Source: JBALVO01 sp036961445
GTDB lineage: Bacteria; Pseudomonadota; Gammaproteobacteria; Pseudomonadales; Halieaceae
Assembly: GCA_036961445.1 (NCBI GenBank)
Contig: JBALVO010000077.1
Coordinates: 1-17,118 of the forward strand
DNA: 17,118 nt
Reading direction: 5' to 3'
This document shows, piece by piece, positions 7,984 through 15,357 of this stretch (its first letter is position 1; the number at the start of each line of letters is the position of its first letter). Under the pieces are notes generated by a model. It was not told the origin of the DNA, made no database searches, and saw only the letters and a program-made list of their open reading frames with translations. A program made the translations under genes and the position numbers.

Positions 7984-9147
7984 TTATCTCGGCATTCCCA
8001 GCATTCTCTCAGCTATGATATTGCGCTGAATTTCATTGGTGCCGGCATAAATAGGTCCCGACTGTGAAAACAGCCAGCCGTCCAGCCAATGACCAACGCC
8101 CGCTGCGTCCGGTGCATGCGGCAACAGCTCAGCCCGGGCACCGAGAATGCTCATCGCGGTGGCGTGCATATTCTGGTCCAGTTCTGACCAGAAAATTTTG
8201 TTGGTGGATGACTCGGCGCCTATCTTGCCACCCTGAGTCAAGCGACAGGCGGTCTGGTAGGTCGCAAGACAATAACTCTCCGCGTCCAGATAGGCCTTTA
8301 TCACCGCGTTCTTCACCGCCGGATCCGCTTCTGCCGTTTCCTTGTTCACGCTGTAAAGTTCAACCAGTCGACGGGCGGTCTCCTGAAAACGCGCCGGTGA
8401 ACGCAGCATCAAACCGCGCTCAAATCCGGCGGTCGCCATCGCCACGCTCCAACCCGCGCCTTCATCACCCAGGCGATTGGTCACCGACACTTCCACGTTG
8501 TCGAAAAAGATCTCGGCGAACCCGGGCAGACCATCCAGTTGTGGTATGGGTCGCACAGTGATACCCGGCGTATCCAGCGGTACCAGGATGAACGTCAATC
8601 CGCGATGGCGCTCCGATTCAGGGTCAGTACGAAACATGCCAAAACACCAGTCCGCCCAAACTGCGCGGGTAGACCAGGTTTTTTGTCCGTTGATAATATA
8701 TTTGTCGCCCTGTAATTCAGCCCGGGAGCGAATCGCGGCCATGTCAGAACCGGCATTGGGCTCGGACCAACCCTGGGACCACACCTCTTCACCGGTGGCC
8801 ATCTTCGGCAAGATGCGCGCCTTTTGCTCTTCGGTGCCGTATTCCATCAAGGTCGGGCCTAGCAGGAAAATGCCATTTTGGTTAACGCGCAGCGGCGCTC
8901 CCGAGCGGTAGTATTCTTCTTCAAAAATAAGCCACTCAATTAGGTTGCAGGCGCGACCGCCCAATTCCTCGGGCCAGGTGACCATACCCCAGCGGCCTTG
9001 ATTCAGTGTCGCTTCCCACGCCCGGTGTTGCGCGAACCCCTGTTGCGTGTCAAACGTCTGCAGCGGACGCTGCGGAACATTTTCCGTCAGCCAGTCCCGC
9101 ACTTCCGCGCGGAAGGTCTGCTGCTGCTGTGTATATGCCAAATCCAT
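7984..9147 (-). CDS. fadE31: FadE31-like acyl-CoA dehydrogenase, catalytic subunit
   Basis: Acyl-CoA dehydrogenase of 387 residues. Segments recalled from mycobacterial FadE31 (Rv3562) are present: GFAQHRAWEATL (37-48), VWSQGWSEPNAGSDMA (122-137), GFERGLMLRSPARF (241-254), GAESSTNKIFWSELD (310-324) and GPIYAGTNEIQRNIIAER (364-381). The C-terminal base position of YEGT is Ala368, so Glu243 in FERG is the probable catalytic residue. It pairs with the following small subunit (3 bp downstream) that lacks this Glu. Role: desaturation of a late CoA intermediate of ring C/D breakdown; the exact substrate is inferred. The start has only a modest ribosome-binding site (GGAA about 6 nt upstream) and lies 14 bp after the echA20 stop. 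Confidence 0.88.
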   Translation of the reverse strand: MDLAYTQQQQTFRAEVRDWLTENVPQRPLQTFDTQQGFAQHRAWEATLNQGRWGMVTWPEELGGRACNLIEWLIFEEEYYRSGAPLRVNQNGIFLLGPTLMEYGTEEQKARILPKMATGEEVWSQGWSEPNAGSDMAAIRSRAELQGDKYIINGQKTWSTRAVWADWCFGMFRTDPESERHRGLTFILVPLDTPGITVRPIPQLDGLPGFAEIFFDNVEVSVTNRLGDEGAGWSVAMATAGFERGLMLRSPARFQETARRLVELYSVNKETAEADPAVKNAVIKAYLDAESYCLATYQTACRLTQGGKIGAESSTNKIFWSELDQNMHATAMSILGARAELLPHAPDAAGVGHWLDGWLFSQSGPIYAGTNEIQRNIIAERMLGMPR

Positions 9148-9161
9148 AATGAGTTCCGGTC

Positions 9162-9914
9162 CTAAAATTCTACGTCGCGCTTGCCAACGAAAGCGTCGCG
9201 GGACTCCTGCGAGTCACCCATGGTGTAGGCCTCCAGGGTAAATCCCTGTTCCCAGCGGTATTTATCTTCCAGGTTACCGTCCTCGATGCCGGTTAACGCC
9301 TCCTTGGCCAGCCTGACCATGGCCGGGGACTTCTCGGCTATCTTTGCGGCGATGTCCCGGGCAGTGGGTAACAGCTCTTGCAGCGGCACAACTCGCTCGA
9401 CAGCACCGAGGCGGTAGGCTTCTTGCGCGTCGATAAATTCTCCGGTGAAATACATGTAACGTACTTTTTGCACGGGAAACATGCGCTGCAAATGCGCGCC
9501 GCCGCCCATGGCGCCACGGTCAATTTCCGGCACACCAAAACGCGTGCAGTCGGAGGCTATCAATATATCTGCTGCCCCTGCCATACCGATGCCACCGCCG
9601 AGTACGAAGCTGTGCAGGCCAATAATTACCGGCTTGGGGTTGCGATGAATCGCGCGGAAGGTTTCGTAATTGCCTTTGTTCACCGCAACAATCTTGCCGG
9701 GGTCAGCCGCCAGTTCCTTGATGTCTACCCCGGCGCAAAAACCCTTGCCGGTCGCGGCGATAATAATGACGCGCACCTCGTCATTAACACCCAGTGCATC
9801 TATCTCGTTAGCAATTGCAAACCACCCGGCACTATCAAACGCATTCACCGGCGGGTGATCAAGAATCATTTCTGCGATGCCGTTCTGGATACTGGTATGA
9901 AAAGGGTTGGACAT
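9162..9914 (-). CDS. echA20: EchA20-like crotonase-fold ring hydrolase (HIEC-CoA hydrolase)
   Basis: Crotonase-family protein of 250 residues matching mycobacterial EchA20 (Rv3550): HPPVNAFDSAGWF (20-32), oxyanion-hole segment FCAGVDIKE (59-67), VLGGGIGMAG (104-113), FGVPEIDRGAMGGGAHL (126-142) and YRWEQGFT near the end. EchA20 hydrolytically opens ring D of HIEC-CoA to give COCHEA-CoA rather than hydrating an enoyl-CoA. Consistent with this, the first catalytic Glu of true hydratases (GGGxE) is Gly here, while the second (Glu130 in VPEIDRG) remains. The ATG at 9912-9914 was preferred to one at 9995 because AGGA lies about 7 nt upstream, the protein then has the family length, and the longer form would run into ipdC. 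It lies 22 bp after the ipdC stop. Confidence 0.92.
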   Translation of the reverse strand: MSNPFHTSIQNGIAEMILDHPPVNAFDSAGWFAIANEIDALGVNDEVRVIIIAATGKGFCAGVDIKELAADPGKIVAVNKGNYETFRAIHRNPKPVIIGLHSFVLGGGIGMAGAADILIASDCTRFGVPEIDRGAMGGGAHLQRMFPVQKVRYMYFTGEFIDAQEAYRLGAVERVVPLQELLPTARDIAAKIAEKSPAMVRLAKEALTGIEDGNLEDKYRWEQGFTLEAYTMGDSQESRDAFVGKRDVEF

Positions 9915-9936
9915 AATGATTTCCTGTTTCTGGCTG

Positions 9937-11001
9937 TTAACCGGCGCGCGACGCCAGCAGGGAAAGGCGCTGCTCGGCCTGGACCACAATGGCATTAATC
10001 AGTGCTTCGCATGTCAGCAGTTCGTCGATAACACCCGCCACCTGACCACTGGGCAATACACCTTGCGATGGCTGACCATCCACCATCGCTTTTTGGATAA
10101 TCATAGGGGCATTGGCTGACATAATGGCCTGGGCCGCGGTCATGTCATCATCCTTGCTCATGGCAATGGCCGATTTCAATAAACCAAAAAATGAAGCGCC
10201 ACTGTGCCGGCGAAAGGCCATACCGTTACGCATGGCAATCAGCAGTTTCCTGAACTTTCCGGCTTTCTCGAGCTCCGCCAGCAATTCATTCAGGATCATG
10301 CGCTGGGGCAATCCGTCCATCGCCCTGGATACAATTATTTCGCCGGGATTCTTACAATCGATATATCGCTGTAACGTCTCGCGCGGCACGGGACTCTCAT
10401 CGGTCATCAGAAAACGCGTACCCATGGCAATGCCATCGGCGCCCCAGGCCAGAGCTGCAACCAATCCGCGGCCATCTTTAAAACCACCGGCGGCAACCAC
10501 CGGCACCTTGTCCCCTACTGCGTCAATAACCTGCGGAATTAGCAGGGTTGTGGGTATCGCACCGGTATGGCCACCCCCCTCCCCACCCTGCACGGTGACC
10601 ACGTCGGCACCCAGTTCTACCGCCTTGATCGCGTGCTTGGGCAGACCTACCGTGGGCATACATACCACGCCGGCATCTTTAAGTTTGTGGATGAACTCGG
10701 GCCCCGGTGAGCGCGAATAGCTGACTGCACGCACGCCGTGGCGAATCACCATGGCAACGATATCCGCCGCGTTGGGCTGATACATATGGAAGTTCACACC
10801 GAAGGGCTTGGCGGTGAGTTCCTTGACTCGCAGGATGTCACGCTCCATCTCAGACGGCGGAATAGTTGCCCCTGCCAGAAAGCCAAAACCACCGGCGTTA
10901 CAACTACCCGCCACCAGGTTGGGATCAGCGACCCAGCCCATTGCGGTCTGCACAATGGGGTATTTGCAGCCCAGCTTTTGTGTTAATCGCGTCTCCAGCA
11001 T
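9937..11001 (-). CDS. ipdC: IpdC-like flavin-dependent oxidoreductase (5-OH-HIC-CoA dehydrogenase)
   Basis: TIM-barrel FMN protein of 354 residues in the nitronate monooxygenase/2-nitropropane dioxygenase-like family, essentially the length of mycobacterial IpdC (Rv3553). Landmarks are YPIVQTAMGWVADPNLV (14-30), NAGGFGFLAGAT (35-46), KPFGVN (65-70), QGGEGGGHTG (138-147), AAGGFKDGRGL (170-180) and FMN-phosphate segment GADGIAMGTRF (187-197). The C-terminal half (SANAPMIIQKAMVDG, GVLPSGQVAGVIDEL) also matches IpdC. In the known pathway it introduces the ring double bond into 5-hydroxy-HIC-CoA before IpdF and EchA20 act. The generic nitronate monooxygenase label would be misleading given the position between ipdB and echA20. 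The ATG follows AAGG at about 10 nt and is 16 bp after the ipdB stop. Confidence 0.92.
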   Translation of the reverse strand: MLETRLTQKLGCKYPIVQTAMGWVADPNLVAGSCNAGGFGFLAGATIPPSEMERDILRVKELTAKPFGVNFHMYQPNAADIVAMVIRHGVRAVSYSRSPGPEFIHKLKDAGVVCMPTVGLPKHAIKAVELGADVVTVQGGEGGGHTGAIPTTLLIPQVIDAVGDKVPVVAAGGFKDGRGLVAALAWGADGIAMGTRFLMTDESPVPRETLQRYIDCKNPGEIIVSRAMDGLPQRMILNELLAELEKAGKFRKLLIAMRNGMAFRRHSGASFFGLLKSAIAMSKDDDMTAAQAIMSANAPMIIQKAMVDGQPSQGVLPSGQVAGVIDELLTCEALINAIVVQAEQRLSLLASRAG

Positions 11002-11017
11002 AGCGGCAGCCTTTTAC

Positions 11018-11827
11018 TCAGGAACCAACGTCCGGGGCACGAATTCCCGGCGGGTTGTTCTTGATTTGGTGAGCGCGCTGATTGTGTGGGTCCAGCGCGG
11101 CAATGATCGCTAATTGCCCGGCAGTGGGCGCTGTGGTAGTGGGCACCTCGTGCGGAATATGAATGTCATAACCGGTATTGTCCTGCACCTGCGCCGCGCT
11201 GACCCCAGGGTGCAGTGACAGCAGTCGCACCTGGTGCCCCGGACCTCCGAAATCCATCACACACAGGTCGGTAACCACCAGGCGAATATCTACATCATCC
11301 AGCGATCGCCCCCTGGGCAGACGCGCCGGGTTGTAGCCTATGGAAGATACAAAGTCGCACTCTCCCGCCATAAATACCCGATCATTGTGACTGGGCACAA
11401 AAAAACTGTTGGGGTGCGAGATGGAGTTACCAGGAAATCCGCGAGCACCCAACATCATGACTTTTGGTTGCTGGTAGGTACCGCCCAGTGCCGAGGTGTT
11501 GGACTGGCCGTACTGGTCGATCTGGGTGGGACCCAACATGGCGTGTCGCTTACCGCTCCACAGGTTGTCGAAAATACGTGAGAAACCCATCCAGGTCTCA
11601 TTAGCCTGCTGAAAATCTTCGCCGCGCGGGCCCAACGGATTGGGCTCACTCAACAAATAGGCTTCGGAATCCGTCATCATTAAGTCGGGACTAAAGGTTT
11701 TCATCGCGAGACTGGCAGCCAGGCGCGGGATAACACCAATGCCGGTGGCCAGGATCTCACCATCATCACGAAAAGCCTGTGCAGCAGCCACGATACATAA
11801 CTCAGCCAGGGTGTAATCATTACTCAT
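11018..11827 (-). CDS. ipdB: IpdB, beta subunit of the COCHEA-CoA ring hydrolase
   Basis: Class I CoA-transferase-fold protein of 269 residues. It matches the mycobacterial IpdB (Rv3552) pattern: YTLAELCIVAAAQAFRDDGEI, FSPDLMMTDSEAYLL (45-59, Glu55), GKRHAMLGPTQIDQYGQSNTSA, GARGFPGNSISHPNSFFVP, VVTDLCVMDFGGPGHQVRLL and SLHPGVSAAQVQDNTGYDI. IpdA and IpdB together use the CoA-transferase scaffold as a hydrolase that opens ring C of COCHEA-CoA without an acceptor acid. Glu55 lies where beta subunits of ordinary CoA-transferases carry their nucleophilic Glu; its role in IpdB is not clear from sequence. AGGAGA stands about 10 nt before the ATG, and the ipdA stop is 21 bp upstream. Cytoplasmic heteromer with IpdA. 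Confidence 0.93.
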   Translation of the reverse strand: MSNDYTLAELCIVAAAQAFRDDGEILATGIGVIPRLAASLAMKTFSPDLMMTDSEAYLLSEPNPLGPRGEDFQQANETWMGFSRIFDNLWSGKRHAMLGPTQIDQYGQSNTSALGGTYQQPKVMMLGARGFPGNSISHPNSFFVPSHNDRVFMAGECDFVSSIGYNPARLPRGRSLDDVDIRLVVTDLCVMDFGGPGHQVRLLSLHPGVSAAQVQDNTGYDIHIPHEVPTTTAPTAGQLAIIAALDPHNQRAHQIKNNPPGIRAPDVGS

Positions 11828-11848
11828 TGCGTCTCTCTCCTGGGCCGA

Positions 11849-12721
11849 TTAATAAGTGGGAAGTTCAATGGACTTGATCGCATCCAGGCCACCAACGTTG
11901 ACCTGATACTCCTGCTCGGAAGCACCGACGAATTGCGTCATGTACGCTTGTATACCGCCTTCTTTGGCACTGGCGGTGTAGGCCTTGAAATGCGGCACAT
12001 CAAAACCGTACATCGGACTGCAGGAACTGGGGTGGGCACCGCCGGGAATATGCACTACGCCGGTGGTTGCGGAGCGCTCCCAATACACCTTGCGGGCCTG
12101 TTCCGGATCATGGAAAAACCCGGTCTCCACCAGTTCATCGCAGGAAACAAAGGTTTTGTCTGCGGCCCGGGCATACCAGTCATCCATATAGTGATCGGGT
12201 CCGGCAATCTGGCACACCCCCCGAACATCAGCCCGATCCACATGAATTAGCGACACATCAAGATGCAGCGCCGGCATGGCCACCCACTCCTTGTCATCAT
12301 AGGGGCTGTCGATGACCTTGATATCGGGATTTTGCGTCACGATGTCGGTGCCCAAGCCTACCTCTGTCGGAATAAACGGCAGGCCCCAGGCCGCAGCGCG
12401 CAGGCCCAATAACATCATGCCCTCATCAATCTCCATGACCTCGATAGCACCGCTTTGACGAGCCTGGCGGAAGTAAGGTTCCAGCGGAATAAAATCCAGA
12501 GAGACAAAAGCAAACACCACTTTCTTTACCTTACCGGCTGCACACAACATGCCGACATCTGCTCCCCCGTAGGCCACAATGATCAGATCTTGAAGGTCGG
12601 AGCGCAGAATCTCCCGCACCAGGGCCATGGGCTTGCGCCGCGGACCCCAACCACCGATACCGATCGTCATGCCATCTTGCAGTTGCGCTACGACCTGGGC
12701 CGCGGTCATTTGCTTGTCCAT
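11849..12721 (-). CDS. ipdA: IpdA, alpha subunit of the COCHEA-CoA ring hydrolase
   Basis: Class I CoA-transferase alpha-type protein of 290 residues, matching mycobacterial IpdA (Rv3551): GMTIGIGGWGPRRKPMALVREILRS-type N-terminal domain, YGGADVGMLCAAGKVKK, FVSLD, SGAIEVMEIDEGMM and VHIPGGAHPSSCSPMYGFD near the end. The Glu of the IDEGMM segment (residue 100 from the chosen start) is probably the catalytic Glu reported for IpdA. With IpdB it hydrolyses the ring C ketone bond of COCHEA-CoA to yield the linear dioxo-dicarboxyl-CoA. The ATG at 12719-12721 was chosen over one six bases upstream because of the spacing of the ribosome-binding site (separate entry) and the N-terminal alignment with known IpdA. 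It starts 17 bp after the second regulator's stop. Confidence 0.93.
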   Translation of the reverse strand: MDKQMTAAQVVAQLQDGMTIGIGGWGPRRKPMALVREILRSDLQDLIIVAYGGADVGMLCAAGKVKKVVFAFVSLDFIPLEPYFRQARQSGAIEVMEIDEGMMLLGLRAAAWGLPFIPTEVGLGTDIVTQNPDIKVIDSPYDDKEWVAMPALHLDVSLIHVDRADVRGVCQIAGPDHYMDDWYARAADKTFVSCDELVETGFFHDPEQARKVYWERSATTGVVHIPGGAHPSSCSPMYGFDVPHFKAYTASAKEGGIQAYMTQFVGASEQEYQVNVGGLDAIKSIELPTY

Positions 12722-12727
12722 CTTCAT

Positions 12728-12734
12728 TCCTTCT
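12728..12734 (-). promoter_or_regulatory. Ribosome-binding site that sets the ipdA start
   Basis: On the minus strand AGAAGGA abuts an ATG at 12725-12727 with no spacing but lies 6 nt before the next in-frame ATG at 12719-12721. The second ATG is the better start and gives MDKQMTAAQVVAQL, which lines up with the mycobacterial IpdA N-terminus. Confidence 0.6.
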
Positions 12735-12738
12735 GTGT

Positions 12739-13206
12739 TTAGCTGACTATCCGCGCCATGCGGTAATCGTGCTTGATAAAATTCACCCCCAGGGTGCTTT
12801 CTGTGCGCCGCACCCCCGCGACACTGCTGATTCGCTTGTGCACAAACTCCGCCAGGTGCTCGGCATTGCGCACCATGGTGATGGCCAGGATATCGGAACG
12901 GCCCAACATCACGCCGACAAAACCCAGTTCGGGAACTGCGGCCAGCGCTTCGGCTACCGCCCTGGCTTGACCGCTGCGCTCCACCTCAATCCAGATATAG
13001 GCCAGCGCCGCATCCCGAAATCTGTCGATATTGGTGACGGCGGTAATGCGTATGAGTTTCTCCTCTTCCATACGCTTGATACGGGCTCGCACCGTACCCT
13101 CGGTCACACCCAGCTCAGCAGCGATGTGGCCATTGCTGAGGCGCGCGTCACGGGACAACCGCGCAACAATCGCCTGGTCTATCTCGTCCAGCTTACGGCG
13201 CGTCAT
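12739..13206 (-). CDS. Lrp/AsnC-family transcriptional regulator (second of a tandem pair)
   Basis: Regulator of 155 residues with the Lrp/AsnC layout: N-terminal helix-turn-helix (LDEIDQAIVARLSRDARLS, recognition helix region ELGVTEGTVRARIKRMEEE at 31-49) and a C-terminal RAM ligand/oligomerisation domain (AYIWIEVERSGQARAVAEAL, then GFVGVMLGRSDILAITMV). It shares the TExTVRARhKR recognition helix with the neighbouring regulator, so the two look like a duplicated pair. The genes overlap by 14 bp. It precedes ipdA by 17 bp. Lrp-family proteins usually form dimers to octamers and sense small molecules; here a CoA thioester or HIP-derived effector is a guess. It is likely to control this operon because it is embedded in it. 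The ribosome-binding site is weak, which suggests translational coupling. Confidence 0.9.
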   Translation of the reverse strand: MTRRKLDEIDQAIVARLSRDARLSNGHIAAELGVTEGTVRARIKRMEEEKLIRITAVTNIDRFRDAALAYIWIEVERSGQARAVAEALAAVPELGFVGVMLGRSDILAITMVRNAEHLAEFVHKRISSVAGVRRTESTLGVNFIKHDYRMARIVS

Positions 13207-13690
13207 GAAACGGCACCCAGTCCGGCTGGTTCTTTAACACATCCACCGCCAGTGCCGGCGTCAAACGGCGCACACCAGGCACTCCCGCCAAGCGATTGTT
13301 AAGCAAATCGTTAAGAGCGCCCTGGTCTTCGGCCACCACAAGAATCTCCACATCATGGGTGCCAACCACCACGTTTACCGAAAATACTTCGGGCATCGCC
13401 GCCATCTCCCGGGCCACTTGTTCCGGTGAGCGGTTTTCCACCTGCACCCCGATCGCCAGCAACATACCAAAGCCAGCGGCCTCAATATCGGTCACCGCCA
13501 CCACACGCATGGTGTCCGATTCTTCCAGGCGTCGCACACGAGCACGGACCGTGTTTTCCGTTATTCCCAACTCCCGGGCAATTGCCCTGTACGCCAAACG
13601 ACCATCGGCGCGTAACAACGCGATAATGGCTTCATCCGTCGCGTCCAGCTCAATGGGCACAGGCGCTGCGTTGGCAGCCATATCATTCAT
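13193..13690 (-). CDS. Lrp/AsnC-family transcriptional regulator (first of a tandem pair)
   Basis: Regulator of 165 residues with an N-terminal helix-turn-helix (LDATDEAIIALLRADGRLA, then ELGITENTVRARVRRLEES at 40-58) and a C-terminal RAM domain (LLAIGVQVENRSPEQVAREM, VFSVNVVVGTHDVEILVV, LLNNRLAGVPGVRRL). A 14-residue extension precedes the usual Lrp start; a second ATG at 13679-13681 could remove three residues of it. The gene overlaps the fadD3 stop by ATGA and the next regulator by 14 bp, so fadD3 and both regulators are probably made from one message in linked amounts. Cytoplasmic DNA-binding protein. The mycobacterial counterpart cluster is controlled by KstR2, a TetR-type repressor, so this is a different regulatory solution. 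Confidence 0.9.
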   Translation of the reverse strand: MNDMAANAAPVPIELDATDEAIIALLRADGRLAYRAIARELGITENTVRARVRRLEESDTMRVVAVTDIEAAGFGMLLAIGVQVENRSPEQVAREMAAMPEVFSVNVVVGTHDVEILVVAEDQGALNDLLNNRLAGVPGVRRLTPALAVDVLKNQPDWVPFHDAP

Positions 13691-15291
13691 GACACTGACT
13701 CACTGCCAGGTTCCTGCGCTGCCAGTTCGCGTAATTGATTCTTCAACACTTTGCCGCCCGCGTTCATTGGCAAGTCATCCACAAATCGCACCGAGCGCGG
13801 CACTTTGTAATTGGCCATGTTGTCGCGACACCAGGCGATAACAGCGCCCTCATCCAGTTGCGCATCGGCACTGGCCACAATATAGGCCCGGGCTACCTCC
13901 CCCAGGCGCTGATCAGCCACCCCTATGACCGCCGCTCTGGCCACACCGGGCAGTCCGTGCAGAGTGTTCTCAATTTCCGCCGGATAGCAGTTAAAGCCAC
14001 CGACAATAAACATGTCCTTGATGCGGTCGGTAATGCGCACATAACCGTCCTCATCCATCACTCCCACATCTCCGGTCTTGAGCCAGCCGTCAGCGGTAAT
14101 GGCTTGTGCGGTTTCGGCAGGGTTGTCCAGGTACTCGCGCATCACGTTAAAACCGCGACACCAGATTTCACCTTCGCTGCCTGCGGCAACCTGCACGCCA
14201 GTGCGATCCACACATTTCATTTCCACACCCTCCATCGCTCTACCAGAGCTATGGGATATGCGCTCGGGGCTGTCATCGGCGCGGCAGATAGAGACCACAC
14301 CGCAAGTCTCAGTCAGGCCATATGCGGTCACCACCACTTCAAAGCCCAATTCCTCACGCATCTGCTGCACCAGCGTCACCGGCACCGGCGCCGCCCCGGT
14401 TACCGCCAGACGCAAGCTCGACAGGTCATAGTCCAGCCGCCGTGGATGGGCCAACAGGGATTGGTATATAGTGGGCGGCCCTGGAATCATCGACACTTTT
14501 TCCCGCGCAATCTGTGCCAGCACCTCATCCAGGTCGAAACTCTTCACCGGCAGCATTCGCGCACCGCGGATAATGGCTGCCAACCATCCGGCCTTGTATC
14601 CGAAAGAATGGAAAAACGGGTTAATAATCAGATAGTTATCATCAGATCGCAAACCGACGGTGGCACTCCAGTTCTCAAACGTGCGTATGTTCTGGCCGTG
14701 GCTGGTTACCACGCCTTTTGGCTTGCCCGTGGTCCCGGAGGTAAAGAGGATGTCCAGTGTATCGTCGGGGCTCAGCGCCGCCGCTCTCTGCTCGACCTCT
14801 GCAGCCGTAACGCCATCACCAGCGGCGATAAAATCCGACCATGACTGCGTGTGCTCGGCCGCACCGGACAACATCACGATCTGCTGCAGTCGAGGTAAGG
14901 ACTGGTCACGCAGTTGCTGCGGATAGCTAACGCCCAGGAAGTCACCCACCGTAAACAATATCTTGGCGCCGCTGGACTGCAGTATATACGCAGCCTCCGC
15001 GCCCTTGAGCCGGGTATTCAGTGGCACCAGTACGCCGCCCACGCTCTGTGCGCCGATAGCGGCAATAATCCACTGATAGATATTGGGCGCCCAAATGGCG
15101 ATGCGTTCGCCCTTTTCCAGGCCTGCGGCGATAAATGCGCGAGCAGCCAGCACTCTGGCGGCATCCAGCTCGGCATAGGTCATCTGCACCTGACCATCGG
15201 TGATGGCGATGCGCGTACCGTAGGCAGCCGCAGCATCGGCAACCACCTGCGGCAGGGTTCGGGGTCGATACTGATCTTCTGACATCGCCAT
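13687..15291 (-). CDS. fadD3: FadD3-like HIP-CoA ligase
   Basis: ANL-superfamily acyl-CoA ligase of 534 residues from the chosen ATG. AMP-binding motifs are ILFTSGTTGKPKGV (181-194), YGLTE (324-328), GWLKTGD (402-408) and the C-terminal catalytic Lys514 in GGKVLK. The segments INPFFHSFGYKAGWLA, MIPGPPTIYQSLLAHP, DMFIVGGFNCYPAEIE and RSVRFVDDLP are close to mycobacterial FadD3 (Rv3561), which activates HIP to HIP-CoA, the entry step of ring C/D breakdown. The start is uncertain: ATGs at 15289-15291 and 15283-15285 both suit the family N-terminus, while a TTG at 15327 would add 12 residues; none has a strong ribosome-binding site. It is the first gene of the packed cluster, directly downstream of the palindrome. 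Confidence 0.9.
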   Translation of the reverse strand: MAMSEDQYRPRTLPQVVADAAAAYGTRIAITDGQVQMTYAELDAARVLAARAFIAAGLEKGERIAIWAPNIYQWIIAAIGAQSVGGVLVPLNTRLKGAEAAYILQSSGAKILFTVGDFLGVSYPQQLRDQSLPRLQQIVMLSGAAEHTQSWSDFIAAGDGVTAAEVEQRAAALSPDDTLDILFTSGTTGKPKGVVTSHGQNIRTFENWSATVGLRSDDNYLIINPFFHSFGYKAGWLAAIIRGARMLPVKSFDLDEVLAQIAREKVSMIPGPPTIYQSLLAHPRRLDYDLSSLRLAVTGAAPVPVTLVQQMREELGFEVVVTAYGLTETCGVVSICRADDSPERISHSSGRAMEGVEMKCVDRTGVQVAAGSEGEIWCRGFNVMREYLDNPAETAQAITADGWLKTGDVGVMDEDGYVRITDRIKDMFIVGGFNCYPAEIENTLHGLPGVARAAVIGVADQRLGEVARAYIVASADAQLDEGAVIAWCRDNMANYKVPRSVRFVDDLPMNAGGKVLKNQLRELAAQEPGSESVS

Positions 15292-15357
15292 AGCCGTGGA
15301 CACAGTCTGAGTTAGCAAGAAGGGCAATAATAGTCAGTCGAGGGGCCAATGGGAACA

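Noticed and set aside
9937..11001. Nitronate monooxygenase identity
   Set aside because: The fold is shared, but length, motifs and position between ipdB and echA20 point to IpdC.
11018..12721. Ordinary ketoacid or acetate CoA-transferase pair
   Set aside because: Sequence segments and neighbours match IpdA/IpdB, which use this scaffold as a ring hydrolase.
13735..14844. Long plus-strand open frame of 369 codons opposite fadD3
   Set aside because: It is antisense to a clear FadD3 with intact motifs, has a His-rich, low-sense composition and no recognisable family. It is a shadow of the coding bias on the other strand.
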